Below, piece by piece: positions 53,097 to 62,805 of a stretch of DNA of 64,000 bases (positions are counted from its first letter, which is position 1; each line of letters starts with the position of its first letter). This DNA comes from Nitrososphaerota archaeon (GTDB lineage Archaea > Thermoproteota > Nitrososphaeria > Nitrososphaerales > JACQRY01). The stretch is taken from assembly GCA_016184315.1 (NCBI GenBank), contig JACPCU010000017.1, positions 1 through 64,000 on the forward strand, given 5' to 3'. The notes beneath the pieces are model-generated. The model worked only from the letters and a program-made list of their open reading frames with translations. It was not told where the DNA came from and made no database searches. Both the position numbers and the translations under genes were made by a program.

Positions 53097-53891
53097 CTAG
53101 TATACATGAACGACTTTTCCGCCTACAACCGAATATCCCATGCTAAGAAACGCTCCATCCTCAACCTTTTTCGGTTGCAGAGGCAAGAGCTCCTCATTTT
53201 CGGACTTACCAAAGGAAAGAGCCCCCTTACCAACCCATATGTCTCCAACCCTCTGGTTAGCTAACATTGAGTATACCAGATCATGAATTGCGGGTGGCCC
53301 GGAGAAGTCAATATTTGGAAAATGTCTAAGAGCGAAGAAGTTGCCCAATTTCGGTAGGTCAGAAGGAGAGCCTTTCTTTTTGATCTCAAGCCCGAGCGTT
53401 AGTAGCCTGTCGCCCTGTCTCTCAACAATACCTCCAAGTTTCGTACCTATTCCAAGCGGCTTCAGCTTCGGATTCAGTGGATGAATCCATGTCATATATA
53501 TCTTGGCGATCTTCTTTGCCAGCCCTTGTATCCACCCCCTTATCATAGCCCAGTCTTGATCTACCCAGATAGCTGGGACGAATAGGGAAGGTTCGTCTTT
53601 GTATTGGCAGGTTAAGATAACTCCGCATTCCATGTAATGTGTCATTGCGGGATTAGCGAAGACCGCGTCAACATCTTTGTCCCCCACTGACATGATGTTT
53701 GCTACATAGGCCATTGCTAAGTCTGGCTCGCGGCCCGGCTCAAGAGGTGGTGGCAACCATTCTCTTATGACTTTCTCATCAGCTCTGAATTTGATGAAAA
53801 GCCAATCTGAGCCATAGTGATATGGTGGATCAGGAAGAATAGCAGCTTTGCCGCTTGGGGATAAAGGGTGGCAGTAGCCCTTGAGATTCAA
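53097..53891 (-). CDS. Acetoacetate decarboxylase-family protein (copy 2)
   Basis: The product has 264 residues, paralogous along its whole length to copy 1 (same start M-x-L-K-G-Y-C, same end pattern G-G-K-V-V-H-V-Y). The Lys site reads G-L-A-K-K-I-A, Ala replacing Pro. Two diverged copies in tandem suggest a heteromer or two sequential steps. Upstream is the ABC transporter, divergent by about 170 nt. Confidence 0.82.
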   Translation of the reverse strand: MNLKGYCHPLSPSGKAAILPDPPYHYGSDWLFIKFRADEKVIREWLPPPLEPGREPDLAMAYVANIMSVGDKDVDAVFANPAMTHYMECGVILTCQYKDEPSLFVPAIWVDQDWAMIRGWIQGLAKKIAKIYMTWIHPLNPKLKPLGIGTKLGGIVERQGDRLLTLGLEIKKKGSPSDLPKLGNFFALRHFPNIDFSGPPAIHDLVYSMLANQRVGDIWVGKGALSFGKSENEELLPLQPKKVEDGAFLSMGYSVVGGKVVHVY

Positions 53892-54059
53892 GCTGAATTT
53901 TTGTCCCTGCTGACCGCTTAGATAAGGTTGCTGGGGTCCTCTAGAATAGCTTTTATTTTGTATACCCTTGACAAGTGTTTATAGTAGTCTGGAGTTTGCA
54001 TGTTCTTGGGCTCGGATGACTAACGCAGGTTGTTCTAGCGTGAGAATGAGGAGATCAAA

Positions 54060-55663
54060 CTGAATCTCCGTTTCGTTGCCATTCTTCTTCTAATCGCTGT
54101 CGTGGCCTTTCTAACTGTTTGGCCGGCGCTTTACCTTGTCTTTTCGAGCTTTAACAAGGTCACCATTCCGGGCAGCATGGAGTTTGAGTTCACGCTGGAT
54201 CATTATTTTGATATCTTCCGAATCCAAGGCCAAAGCGAAAGATTCACTAAGAGTCTGGTTAATACAACAACTTACACCGTACTCAAGACTTTACTCTCCT
54301 TGCTGATAGGTGGTTCACTGGCTTGGCTAGTTGCTAGAACAAACATACAATTCAAGAGATTCATCATGTTCTCTGTACTAGTCCCAAATCTACTGCCAGG
54401 TACAATGACTGCGATGGGATGGGTGTTCCTCTTGAGTCCGAGGTCTGGCTTAGTCAACGAAGTCGCAAAAAACTGGCTAGGTGCTCCAGTGTTCGATGTT
54501 TACACCATTTGGGGTGTGATTTCTCTGGGCGTACTTTGGACCTTTCCTCTAGACTTCCTAATCTTATATCCAGCTTTCAAATCGATGAATCCAGAGCTGG
54601 AGGAATCGTCCCGTATGATGGGTGACAGTACTGTCGGAACTCTCAGACGGATAACTCTACCAATGATGACTACGACATATATGACATGGTTGCGCGCACC
54701 TATCCTCCGAACTATGCATACGGATTCGTCCTCTCAACAATCATATTATCATTCTCGATCATCTTGATCATCCTTTACAGAAGAGCAACAAAACTAACCT
54801 CCAAATATGTTACAGTCACAGGCAAAGCCCCTAGACCCAAGACGATAGACTTGGGACGATGGAAATATGTGGTAACAGTTATCGTTCTTGTTTTCTTAGC
54901 TTTCATGTCGTATTCACCTGCAGTTTTAGCAGTCATAGAGTCTCTGACGCCTTTCGCATCAGCATATGGACCTGAAACGTTGACAAGACTTACGTTGAAG
55001 AATTACGCGACAGTCATCAGTGATGCTAGATTTGCAGGAATAGTCTCGAACACTGTATTCATGGCGATTATTGCAGCTGTCGCATGTCTTCTACTTGCCC
55101 TTGTAGTGGGATACCTCGCTGTTAGAACCAAGGGGAAGAGCGGAGCCGTCCTTCACGTGGCCTCCACCTTCCCGTTGGCCTTACCGGGAGCAGTAATTGG
55201 TACATCTTTGTTGTGGACCTTTGCAACAACTCCGATTTATGGCACCATGTGGATATTGATCTTCGGTTTGATCATCAAGAACCTCCCATTTGGGATCGCC
55301 TTGAGTGTTCAGGGGATGTATCAAGTTGGCTACGAGCTGGAGGAGTGTTCAAGGATGTGTGGAGCCTCTTGGGTGGGTACATTTAGACGAATTATGGTCC
55401 CATTGCTGCGAGCGTCGATATTCTCCAGTCTTTTCTATCTTCTCATAAGATCCCTTGGAGAGCTCGAAGTAGTTCTCCTGCTTCGGGGAACGGAAAGTGA
55501 AGTCCTGTCGACATGGCTATACACGGAATGGGCTACTGGTTCTGCGAGGCTGGCCAGTGCCATGGCTGTGATCATCATGATAGTCAATGTTGCACTCTAC
55601 CTAGCCACCAGAGGAGCTGAGCATCGAGGAAAGGGAGCTACCGCGGAGGCAATGAAGCCTTGA
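54060..55663 (+). pseudogene. ABC transporter permease (two-half, iron/thiamine type), internally deleted and frameshifted
   Basis: The first half (frame to 54767) has a permease domain with its cytoplasmic loop L-E-E-S-S-R-M-M-G-D near 54595. Straight after L-P-M-M-T-T the frame ends in nonsense. A second frame begins Y-D-M-V-A-R-T-Y-P-P-N-Y near 54675-54715 and gives the complete second half, with its loop L-E-E-C-S-R-M-C-G-A near 55340. In family members about 50-60 residues, including a membrane helix, separate these two points, so this looks like a deletion plus frame loss rather than a single-base error. The start is unclear: GTG 54102 lies within helix 1. No ATPase gene is in the window. 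Confidence 0.72.
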
Positions 55664-55741
55664 CACACCTGTTTATGATTCGACTCTAATTGTCTCTAAT
55701 TGTTTATCTAATGGTCAACTATTATTATTAGTTCGAAGAGT

Positions 55742-56905
55742 TTGCCAAGCCTTAACAAGCAAGCGGCCATTTTTCTGATTCTTTTCATAGCGGCTGCGGG
55801 TGTAGCAGCATACTCCTTTGCCTCTCCATCGTTAGTTTCCCCCTCGAGCTTGACTGTGACGAAAACGGTATCTGGTGTCGGACAGACTGTAACTGTTACT
55901 TCCACGAGTGTCACCACTGTTTCGGAGGTCGCTCCGGCACAAAGCTTGGAAGTGGCTGCGAAGAAAGAGGGTAAGGTTGTAGTGATGAGCCAATTCGGAA
56001 AATCCACCTACTCTGAACTCATTAACGCTTTTCAGCAAAAGTACGGAGTCGCGGTCGAATACCAAGAATTCAATACAATGGATATCCTTCCAAGGTTGAC
56101 TGCAGAATACTCTGCTGGCAAATACAACTGGGATGTGGCTCAAATGAGTGTTCCTTTTCCTCTCGACATGATCAAGGACCAGGGTTTGCTACTTCAGTAT
56201 CGCCCTGAAGCTGCCAAGGGATATGGCAAGGAACAGACGAACCCACTCGGCATGTATACGGCCAACATCTTCAGCACGTTCGGATTTGCCTATAACACAA
56301 AGAAAATTTCGCGTGAAGAAATCCAGAAGCTCGATTTGGATACTCTTGCCACTGACCTGAAGTGGAAGGGCAGACTGGCTGCGAGAGACCTAAGTGGCAG
56401 CGGAGTTGGAATACTTATCGGGCTGTACAAAGAATGGGGGGAGGAGAAGCTGACCAAGTGGCTGAAGAACCTAGCCAAGCAGAACATATTCATCCATTCC
56501 GACGACGGCGTCTTAGCCGAATCTCTTGCTAAGGGCGAATACGACGGCATACTTAACATCAACACGGCAAAGGTGGTAACCATGAAGAATGAAGGATCGC
56601 CTGTAGACTACTCGTTCGAGCTAAGAGGTCACCAGTTCGCGAGCTTCTTCGGGGTCGGTATCTTTGAAAAGGCTCCGCACCCCAATACTGCGAAGCTCTT
56701 CACTGAATACATTCTCTCGAATGAAGGAGCAACAATCCTTGGGAAGGTGCAACCTGTAGCTACGCCAGGAGTCAAAGGTGCTATTCCAGAGCTTGGCGGG
56801 GAAAAGAGAGGAAACGTCGTTATCTTGGACTCAAATCTGATCCTAACAAAGATGGGCTACATCCAAGATCTTTGGAAGAAAGCCAAGGCTGAAGCGGGGT
56901 CGTAG
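55742..56905 (+). CDS. ABC transporter substrate-binding protein (iron-type family 1)
   Basis: The product has 387 residues from a TTG start. The N-terminal hydrophobic segment (about 7-27) is a membrane anchor or signal, followed by a Ser/Thr/Val linker (L-T-V-T-K-T-V) like an archaeal S-layer-tethered binding protein. From residue about 75 it is a periplasmic-binding fold (K-V-V-V-M-S-Q-F-G-K, then Y-N-W-D-V-A-Q-M). Its class commonly binds ferric ion, sulfate, polyamine or small anions. It follows the damaged permease by 78 nt. The cognate ligand is unknown. Confidence 0.85.
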   Translation: MPSLNKQAAIFLILFIAAAGVAAYSFASPSLVSPSSLTVTKTVSGVGQTVTVTSTSVTTVSEVAPAQSLEVAAKKEGKVVVMSQFGKSTYSELINAFQQKYGVAVEYQEFNTMDILPRLTAEYSAGKYNWDVAQMSVPFPLDMIKDQGLLLQYRPEAAKGYGKEQTNPLGMYTANIFSTFGFAYNTKKISREEIQKLDLDTLATDLKWKGRLAARDLSGSGVGILIGLYKEWGEEKLTKWLKNLAKQNIFIHSDDGVLAESLAKGEYDGILNINTAKVVTMKNEGSPVDYSFELRGHQFASFFGVGIFEKAPHPNTAKLFTEYILSNEGATILGKVQPVATPGVKGAIPELGGEKRGNVVILDSNLILTKMGYIQDLWKKAKAEAGS

Positions 56906-57052
56906 GCCGGTACTAAGCTGACTGCCAACAAATGTTTACGCAAATAGGTATCAATGTGGCTCAGAATTTAGTCCGCGCCGAATAATTTTGAATTCCGTGG
57001 AACCTCATGAAACAAGATTGTGCACTGGGATCAGAGAACAGGGCACTATTAT

Positions 57053-59476
57053 CTAGTTTTCACCCTTTGCTTTCTTTACCAAGAGCAATATTCTTTCCGC
57101 GGTTATCGGGATATCCCTGATTTGAATATCGAATGGTGACAGAGCGTCCTCCACTGCATTAGCTATGGTGGCCAAGGGGCATGTTGCTGGGCCTTCGCCC
57201 AAGGGCTTCGTGCCTAGCACAGTGTATGGCGAAGGATACTCTAGGTGCACGGACTCGATGTCATTACTATCAACTGCGGTGGGCGGCAGGTAGTCCATGA
57301 AGGTCCTAGTCAGTAGTTGGCCATTCGCGTTGTATCTATGTCCCTCGCCTAAAGCAACGGATATCATGTGATTTACATTGCCATGCACTTGCCCCTCGAC
57401 TATGGCTGGGTTCACTGTGACACCAACATCATGGGCAATTACATACTTGAGGACCTTTACTTTCCCGGTTTCAATGTCAACCTCCACCGCCGCGACATGG
57501 GCCTGACCTCCGTATGTTAAGTGAGCTTTTACTCTATGCTTTTCATCTGGAAAGTCGGCGTGAGGCAATCTGTAGAAATACGTCTCATGGAGTCCTAGCT
57601 CTACATCGTTGGGCAACAGGACTTGTTTGTGATATGCAATCCACGCGATCTTTTTCAGTGACACTGACCTTTGGGTTGCGCTCTTTACGTAGGCATTGCC
57701 ATCAGCTAGTTCTATTTCTTCAGGTTTTGCGTCGAGAAAATGTGCCGCTATCTTCACAATTTTTTGCCTTACCTTTCTGGCAGCTCCGACAATTGCTCCA
57801 ATGTCAACGGCAGAATATACGTTGGCCCCGCTTCCAGAGTGGAATGTCCAAGGGCTGAAAAGCGTGTCGACTTGCTCTGTGGTATCGACGTCATCTGGGG
57901 AAACGCCCAGCTCATCTGCAACAATTTGAGAAGCAGTTGTCTCGTGACTTTGACCAGCGTTGTCCGATGCTAGCAGTACAGAAACCCTTCCTAACGGGTT
58001 CATCATGACAGTAGCTCCAGACGTCTTATCCGCTATTGCCATTGCATTCCAGTTCTTGGCTAAAAGTGCCTCTCGACCGGGGTTGGCCGCTCCTGCGTCC
58101 ACGCTACAGCCTATACCAATTCCTAGATACTTCCCTTGCCGTCTTGCTTCTTGCTGTTCCTTTCTCAAAAGCGGATACTCGAATTTTTCCAGGGCCTTTC
58201 TGAACACCTCAGGGAAATCACCGCTTTCGTATAAGTTTCCGCTTGGAGTCATGTAAGGCATTTCATTAGGCTGGATTAGGTTCTTCAGACGGATAGTATC
58301 TTGATCGATCCCTAACTTCTTAGCCGCTATATCCACCATTCTTTCAAGTACGAAAGCCATGTGTGGCTTGCCAGGTCCTCTGTCAGACCCAGTTGGAGTT
58401 GTATTGGTAGCAATCGAATAGCCCTCGAGCTCTATATTCTTGATACTATACATCCCGACAATGTTTGTAAGCTTAGCCGCAATCCAGTATCCTGCTCGTC
58501 CTGCAGCAGCTCCCTCGTCACAAATATCCCGGACCTTGAAGCCTAGTATAGTTCCGTCCTTCTTCAGGGCCATCTCAGCGTAATAGACGCCGCTGTGAGA
58601 CTGGCCTCCGCTCACCATCATGTCAGTTCTGTCTTCAATGTACTTTACTGGGCGTGCAGTCTTGATTGAGAGTAGAGCTGTAATGAACATGTCCTCACGT
58701 ATGCTATATATCGTGCCGAAGGCACCTCCTCTGTCCCCGATCCTAACTCTAATCATGTCCCCTGGAACAGGACCGATGCCTGTCTTGCCTATGCCCTCCA
58801 TGAACCTGGGGCTCCCTCCCCAGATCGTCAGAATCCCTGTCGTTGGATTATGGTAGGAGAGGATGCCGGTCAGCTCAAGCGGAGTCGAGCTGTGTCGGTG
58901 GATGCTGAACCTTTTCTTGATGACTAGGTCAGCCTGCTTAAACGCCCCTTCTAGATCCCCATACCTATAGGTCCCGCTGAGAAGAATATTGCTTCCTACT
59001 TGCTCAAACACGACTGGTGCTGATGAGCCCATAGCAACCTCAGGATCTATGACTTCAGGAAGAGGCTCATACTCTACCTGAATCAAGTCCAACGCATCCT
59101 CTGCAACTGCTTTTGTCTCTGCAGCAACAGCTGCGACAGGTTGACCTACATAGCGAACCTTGTTTGTAGCCATAACCGATTCAATCGCCTTTGTTTCTCC
59201 GGTCATGAAACCGGGCAAAGTGGCCTTGCCAGACATCTCTCGGCCAGTGAGGATCGCTACAACGCCAGTAAGCTCGGATGCACGCGTAGTATCAATCTTA
59301 CCTATTTTTGCGTGAGCATAAGGGCTCCGCAAAACTGCCACACGCAGCATCCCGTCTAGCTTCATATCATCGAGGAACATTCCACGACCGAGAAGAAATC
59401 GCCTGTCTTCCTTTCTTTTTACTCGTGCACCAATCCATTTCCTCCGAGGTAGGGATGAGTTTTCGATTGACTGCAT
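57053..59476 (-). CDS. Molybdenum hydroxylase large subunit (second copy, divergent)
   Basis: The product has 807 residues. It has the family start W-I-G-A-R-V-K-R-K-E-D-R-R-F, a cofactor loop R-G-G-A-F-G-T-I (Ala in place of the third Gly) and the Glu-containing P-L-G-E-G-P near 770. The CO dehydrogenase active-site motif is replaced by S-D-R-G-P-G-K-P. FAD and Fe-S subunits are not next to it; the ones at 26898-28282 might be shared, or others lie outside. A TATA-like stretch near 59503 gives a leaderless start. It is divergent from the ParB-like gene. Confidence 0.85.
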   Translation of the reverse strand: MQSIENSSLPRRKWIGARVKRKEDRRFLLGRGMFLDDMKLDGMLRVAVLRSPYAHAKIGKIDTTRASELTGVVAILTGREMSGKATLPGFMTGETKAIESVMATNKVRYVGQPVAAVAAETKAVAEDALDLIQVEYEPLPEVIDPEVAMGSSAPVVFEQVGSNILLSGTYRYGDLEGAFKQADLVIKKRFSIHRHSSTPLELTGILSYHNPTTGILTIWGGSPRFMEGIGKTGIGPVPGDMIRVRIGDRGGAFGTIYSIREDMFITALLSIKTARPVKYIEDRTDMMVSGGQSHSGVYYAEMALKKDGTILGFKVRDICDEGAAAGRAGYWIAAKLTNIVGMYSIKNIELEGYSIATNTTPTGSDRGPGKPHMAFVLERMVDIAAKKLGIDQDTIRLKNLIQPNEMPYMTPSGNLYESGDFPEVFRKALEKFEYPLLRKEQQEARRQGKYLGIGIGCSVDAGAANPGREALLAKNWNAMAIADKTSGATVMMNPLGRVSVLLASDNAGQSHETTASQIVADELGVSPDDVDTTEQVDTLFSPWTFHSGSGANVYSAVDIGAIVGAARKVRQKIVKIAAHFLDAKPEEIELADGNAYVKSATQRSVSLKKIAWIAYHKQVLLPNDVELGLHETYFYRLPHADFPDEKHRVKAHLTYGGQAHVAAVEVDIETGKVKVLKYVIAHDVGVTVNPAIVEGQVHGNVNHMISVALGEGHRYNANGQLLTRTFMDYLPPTAVDSNDIESVHLEYPSPYTVLGTKPLGEGPATCPLATIANAVEDALSPFDIQIRDIPITAERILLLVKKAKGEN

Positions 59477-59524
59477 TGAGTGATTCTCCCTGCCTTAAGA
59501 TATCAAACAAATTATTAAGCTACC

Positions 59525-60541
59525 TTGTTAACACTCTTGCCAATCGAAGCTTCCGAACGCTTGGTTTTGCTTTGGTCAAAGGGTTACTTTTCAGATGAGC
59601 TTATAGGGTTCCCCGAAAAAATATGGCGAAGAGGTCAGGAGATTTTGTATCGTGTGGCAAGTGTTTATGACAAAGTTGATATCGGGCTAATAAGGCCGTC
59701 GCCTCGCCAACTAAGGAAAAAGTTTCAAGCAATAGATGAGCTGGCGCAATCTATTGAAACGCATGGCTTGCTTCAACCGATTGTCGTCCGCATAATTCCA
59801 GACGGATTTGAAATTGTTGCGGGCCACAGGAGGTTTGAGGCTTGCAAGCTCCTCCACTGGCGAAAAATCCCATGCTATGTGTCAGAACTTACTGAGAAGG
59901 AGGCTTTTGAGGCATCACTGGTTGAAAATATTCAAAGAGGAGCACTAAACCCTCTTGAGGAAGCTGAGGCATACAGGAAGTTCGTCGATGATTACGGTTG
60001 GGGAGGAGTTAGCGACCTCGCAAAGCGAATCGGCAAAAGCGAAGAGTACGTGTCTCACCGAATCCTCCTGTTAAGTCTGCCTGAGGAGGTCAAAGAGCGG
60101 CTAATCAGGAATGAAATTTCTCCTAGTGTGACGCGTGAACTATTATCACTAGATAAGGAAACTGACCAAATTTACTTTGCCGAAATGGCGGCAAGCAGCC
60201 ATCTGTCCTCCAGAATGGTTCGTCAATTTGTAAAAATCGTAAGAGAAGGGTCCTCAACTGAGGAGGCTCTTAGTGGACCGGGGGAAAAAGACCCCTTTGC
60301 AATGTGGGATCAGCGCGATCTCTATTTGGAAAGACGACAGGCTACCACTCTGCGGATTCTAAAGCAAATGATCGTATCGCTACGATTGACCTTAATGAGG
60401 ATTGACGCACTGCTTGATGAAATCGATGATAACCGTTGGATCCTTAGAGATATACTTATGCATGAGAGAGTTGAATTACACCGACAGATAGATACATTTG
60501 TCCGGATGAAGTGTCGTGTAGAAGGGAGAATCAAGCGGTAA
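59525..60541 (+). CDS. ParB/Spo0J-like DNA-binding protein
   Basis: The product has 338 residues; the N-terminal 50 residues vary and a later start is possible. The ParB nuclease-like/CTPase domain shows G-L-L-Q-P-I-V-V-R, G-H-R-R-F-E-A (the arginine motif) and E-N-I-Q-R-G-A-L-N-P-L-E-E-A. A KorB-like HTH follows (S-D-L-A-K-R-I-G-K-S-E-E-Y-V-S-H-R). Residues about 245-338 are a helical tail. No ParA is nearby and no parS-like palindrome was picked out, so it may regulate the adjacent catabolic genes (noc-like or transcriptional use) rather than segregate a replicon. Confidence 0.85.
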   Translation: MLTLLPIEASERLVLLWSKGYFSDELIGFPEKIWRRGQEILYRVASVYDKVDIGLIRPSPRQLRKKFQAIDELAQSIETHGLLQPIVVRIIPDGFEIVAGHRRFEACKLLHWRKIPCYVSELTEKEAFEASLVENIQRGALNPLEEAEAYRKFVDDYGWGGVSDLAKRIGKSEEYVSHRILLLSLPEEVKERLIRNEISPSVTRELLSLDKETDQIYFAEMAASSHLSSRMVRQFVKIVREGSSTEEALSGPGEKDPFAMWDQRDLYLERRQATTLRILKQMIVSLRLTLMRIDALLDEIDDNRWILRDILMHERVELHRQIDTFVRMKCRVEGRIKR

Positions 60542-60683
60542 AGACTTTTGGCTCTCTAAAATCTCTTGGTGCAACTTTCTGGTTTTTTGCGTTCTTAATC
60601 TATTACTAGGAATTTATTGTAATCAGAACTCGAATTAACTTAAATATGTCGAAAACGCCACTTCTGCAATGCAGTGACAATGA

Positions 60684-62084
60684 ATGGCTACTGTCGATCT
60701 TGTTATACGAAACAGCACGATATGCACTTCAAAAGGCTTCATCCAAGCGGGTCTGGCTGTGAACCAAGGCAAGATCGTTGCGATAGCTAGCGATGGAAAT
60801 CTTCCCAGAGCTGACCGAAATATCGATGCCAACGGCAAGATAGTGGTTCCTGGCGCCATCGATATTCATGCCCACTTCAGAGACCCAGGCTTGACCCACA
60901 AAGAGGACTTTGAACACGGAACAAAGGCAGCCGCGGCTGGCGGAGTCACCTTTGTTCTTGACATGCCTAATACAAAACCGCCGACCAGCACCGTAGAAAG
61001 GTTCTTGGCAAAAAAAGAGGATGCTGCCAGTAAGTGCGTGGTTGACTTTTCACATCTTCCGAGCGCAAGTATTGTTAGTGAAATCCCCAAACTAGCCGAA
61101 GCAGGAGCCATAGGTTTCAAGACGTTCATGATCATCGACACTACAACTAAGTATCCGCATATGCCTGAGATAGGCATTACAGATCTGGGGCATCTGTTGG
61201 ACATATTCAAAGCGGTAGCCAAGACAGGTCTTTCTGTTACAGTGCACCCACATAACCAGGAACTCTTTTCATATGTAGCAGAGGAGATTAGGCGAGAGGG
61301 TCGAACCGATCCAGTCGCCTTCTTCGAACTAGGCTCAAGATACGATTTCTTGGCATTCACAGTCGGGACTTCCAACATCATACATATGGCGGAAGTTACA
61401 GGAGTAAGGCTGAACGAGACTCATATGTACAAGGCTAAGCAATGCGAATTGATAAAGCAAGCAAAGGACGTTTTGCCCAATCTTACCTGCGACATGCAGC
61501 CGAGTGCTCTTCTAACGACAAAGGACTTAGTAGCGAAGAAGGGGCCATACGCACTATGCCGAGGAAAAGGTCTCAACGCAGGAGATACCGAATCTCTGTG
61601 GCAATGCCTCCTTGATGGGACCATTGACATAATTTCTTCTGGTCATTCGCCACACACCAGAGCAGAGAAGGAACCTGGGTGGAAAGATGCGTGGAAGGCA
61701 CCCGGAGGTGTAGGATCAGAAATCCAGCAATACATCCCATATATGCTCACATTCGTCAATCAAGGTAAGATCTCTCTCCCTAAGCTTGTCAGTCTGATCT
61801 CTGAGAATCCTGCTAAGCTCATGAACGTATATCCAAAGAAAGGAGCCTTGCTACCAGGTTCCGACGCTGACATAGTCCTAATAGACATGCACAAGAGAAC
61901 GGTATTAAGAGATGAAGAGTGCTATTCAAAATGCGGATGGACAATATACGATGGCACTGAGGTCCAAGGCGTGCCTGTCACAACTATTGTTAGGGGAACA
62001 GTTGTAATGGAGGATGGCCAAGTGGTAGGAAAGCCGGGCTACGGCAAGTTCATCGGTCCCCTGAAGAAAGGTTCCGCCTCTTGA
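60684..62084 (+). CDS. Dihydropyrimidinase/allantoinase/dihydroorotase-like amidohydrolase
   Basis: The product has 466 residues. Metal sites: G-A-I-D-I-H-A-H-F-R-D-P-G near residue 58, carboxylated-Lys candidate G-F-K-T-F near 150, H-P-H near 190, and a late S-G-H-S-P-H with Asp-rich context. It hydrolyses a cyclic amide (hydantoin, dihydropyrimidine, allantoin or dihydroorotate). H-F-R-D-P-G resembles allantoinase and dihydroorotase; the length is nearer allantoinase or hydantoinase. A TATA-like ACTTAAATATG (60638) lies about 40 nt upstream. Convergent with the cyclase gene. Confidence 0.88.
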   Translation: MATVDLVIRNSTICTSKGFIQAGLAVNQGKIVAIASDGNLPRADRNIDANGKIVVPGAIDIHAHFRDPGLTHKEDFEHGTKAAAAGGVTFVLDMPNTKPPTSTVERFLAKKEDAASKCVVDFSHLPSASIVSEIPKLAEAGAIGFKTFMIIDTTTKYPHMPEIGITDLGHLLDIFKAVAKTGLSVTVHPHNQELFSYVAEEIRREGRTDPVAFFELGSRYDFLAFTVGTSNIIHMAEVTGVRLNETHMYKAKQCELIKQAKDVLPNLTCDMQPSALLTTKDLVAKKGPYALCRGKGLNAGDTESLWQCLLDGTIDIISSGHSPHTRAEKEPGWKDAWKAPGGVGSEIQQYIPYMLTFVNQGKISLPKLVSLISENPAKLMNVYPKKGALLPGSDADIVLIDMHKRTVLRDEECYSKCGWTIYDGTEVQGVPVTTIVRGTVVMEDGQVVGKPGYGKFIGPLKKGSAS

Positions 62085-62098
62085 GACAACTCGTAGAG

Positions 62099-62794
62099 CT
62101 AATGCTCGATGACTATCGCGCGAGTCAAAGTCGCCTCAACATCGAAAATCTTCAGAGGTAAAGCGACAAGCGTAACCTTCTTCTTCGTTATCTGATCCAG
62201 ATTGCCTACGTTCTCAATATAAAGAATATCCTTACTCATTAGATGTACAAAGAGTTCTCCCGGTAGAGGCCAAGGGAGAAAATCCGTGGTGAGAATCCTC
62301 ACCTTCTTCTCAGCCATCCAGTCTATGGCGTCCTTCGTCAACTTCGGTGAATCAATCCAGTGTTTTTGAGTTGTTCCAGCCACACCTTTGGTCCCGATCC
62401 TCTTGGTAAAATCTGTGCGAATTATAATGGAATCATTTTCGTCTACCCCCTCTTTGTCCAACTCAGAGGCTGAGATTGTCGAATGGTCCGCCTTGTAAGT
62501 CATGTTGATTACAGTCGCAGGACTGACAAATCTGTCAAGTGGATATTCGTGTATCATCTTGCCTTGCTCCAGCATGTGAGCCGGGGCCTCCACATGCGTA
62601 CCTGCATGCAGTGGAGTATGGAGCTTGCTCACCCGACGACCATTTGGCAAGGGCTGGTCCCATTTTGGAACCCATATTGGATAGATCTCGACCTTCTGCA
62701 GTATGGGTGGAAAGGCTTGATGATGAACAGAGAGTTTTCTCTCATAATCAGGCGGGCTTGGTTCAATCGGAAGACTGATATCAATTATTCTCAT
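62099..62794 (-). CDS. Cyclase-family (kynurenine formamidase-like) hydrolase
   Basis: The product has 231 residues. The zinc signature is H-A-G-T-H-V-E-A-P-A-H (HxGTHxxxPxH), with an Asp-rich start M-R-I-I-D-I-S-L-P. The family opens N-formyl amides or cyclic esters (kynurenine formamidase, isatin hydrolase). Next to a dihydropyrimidinase and a fumarylacetoacetase-family protein, it fits a ring-opening or deformylation step. Gap to the FAH gene is 11 nt, so likely one transcript. Confidence 0.86.
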   Translation of the reverse strand: MRIIDISLPIEPSPPDYERKLSVHHQAFPPILQKVEIYPIWVPKWDQPLPNGRRVSKLHTPLHAGTHVEAPAHMLEQGKMIHEYPLDRFVSPATVINMTYKADHSTISASELDKEGVDENDSIIIRTDFTKRIGTKGVAGTTQKHWIDSPKLTKDAIDWMAEKKVRILTTDFLPWPLPGELFVHLMSKDILYIENVGNLDQITKKKVTLVALPLKIFDVEATLTRAIVIEH

Positions 62795-62805
62795 ATTACT
62801 ATCTC

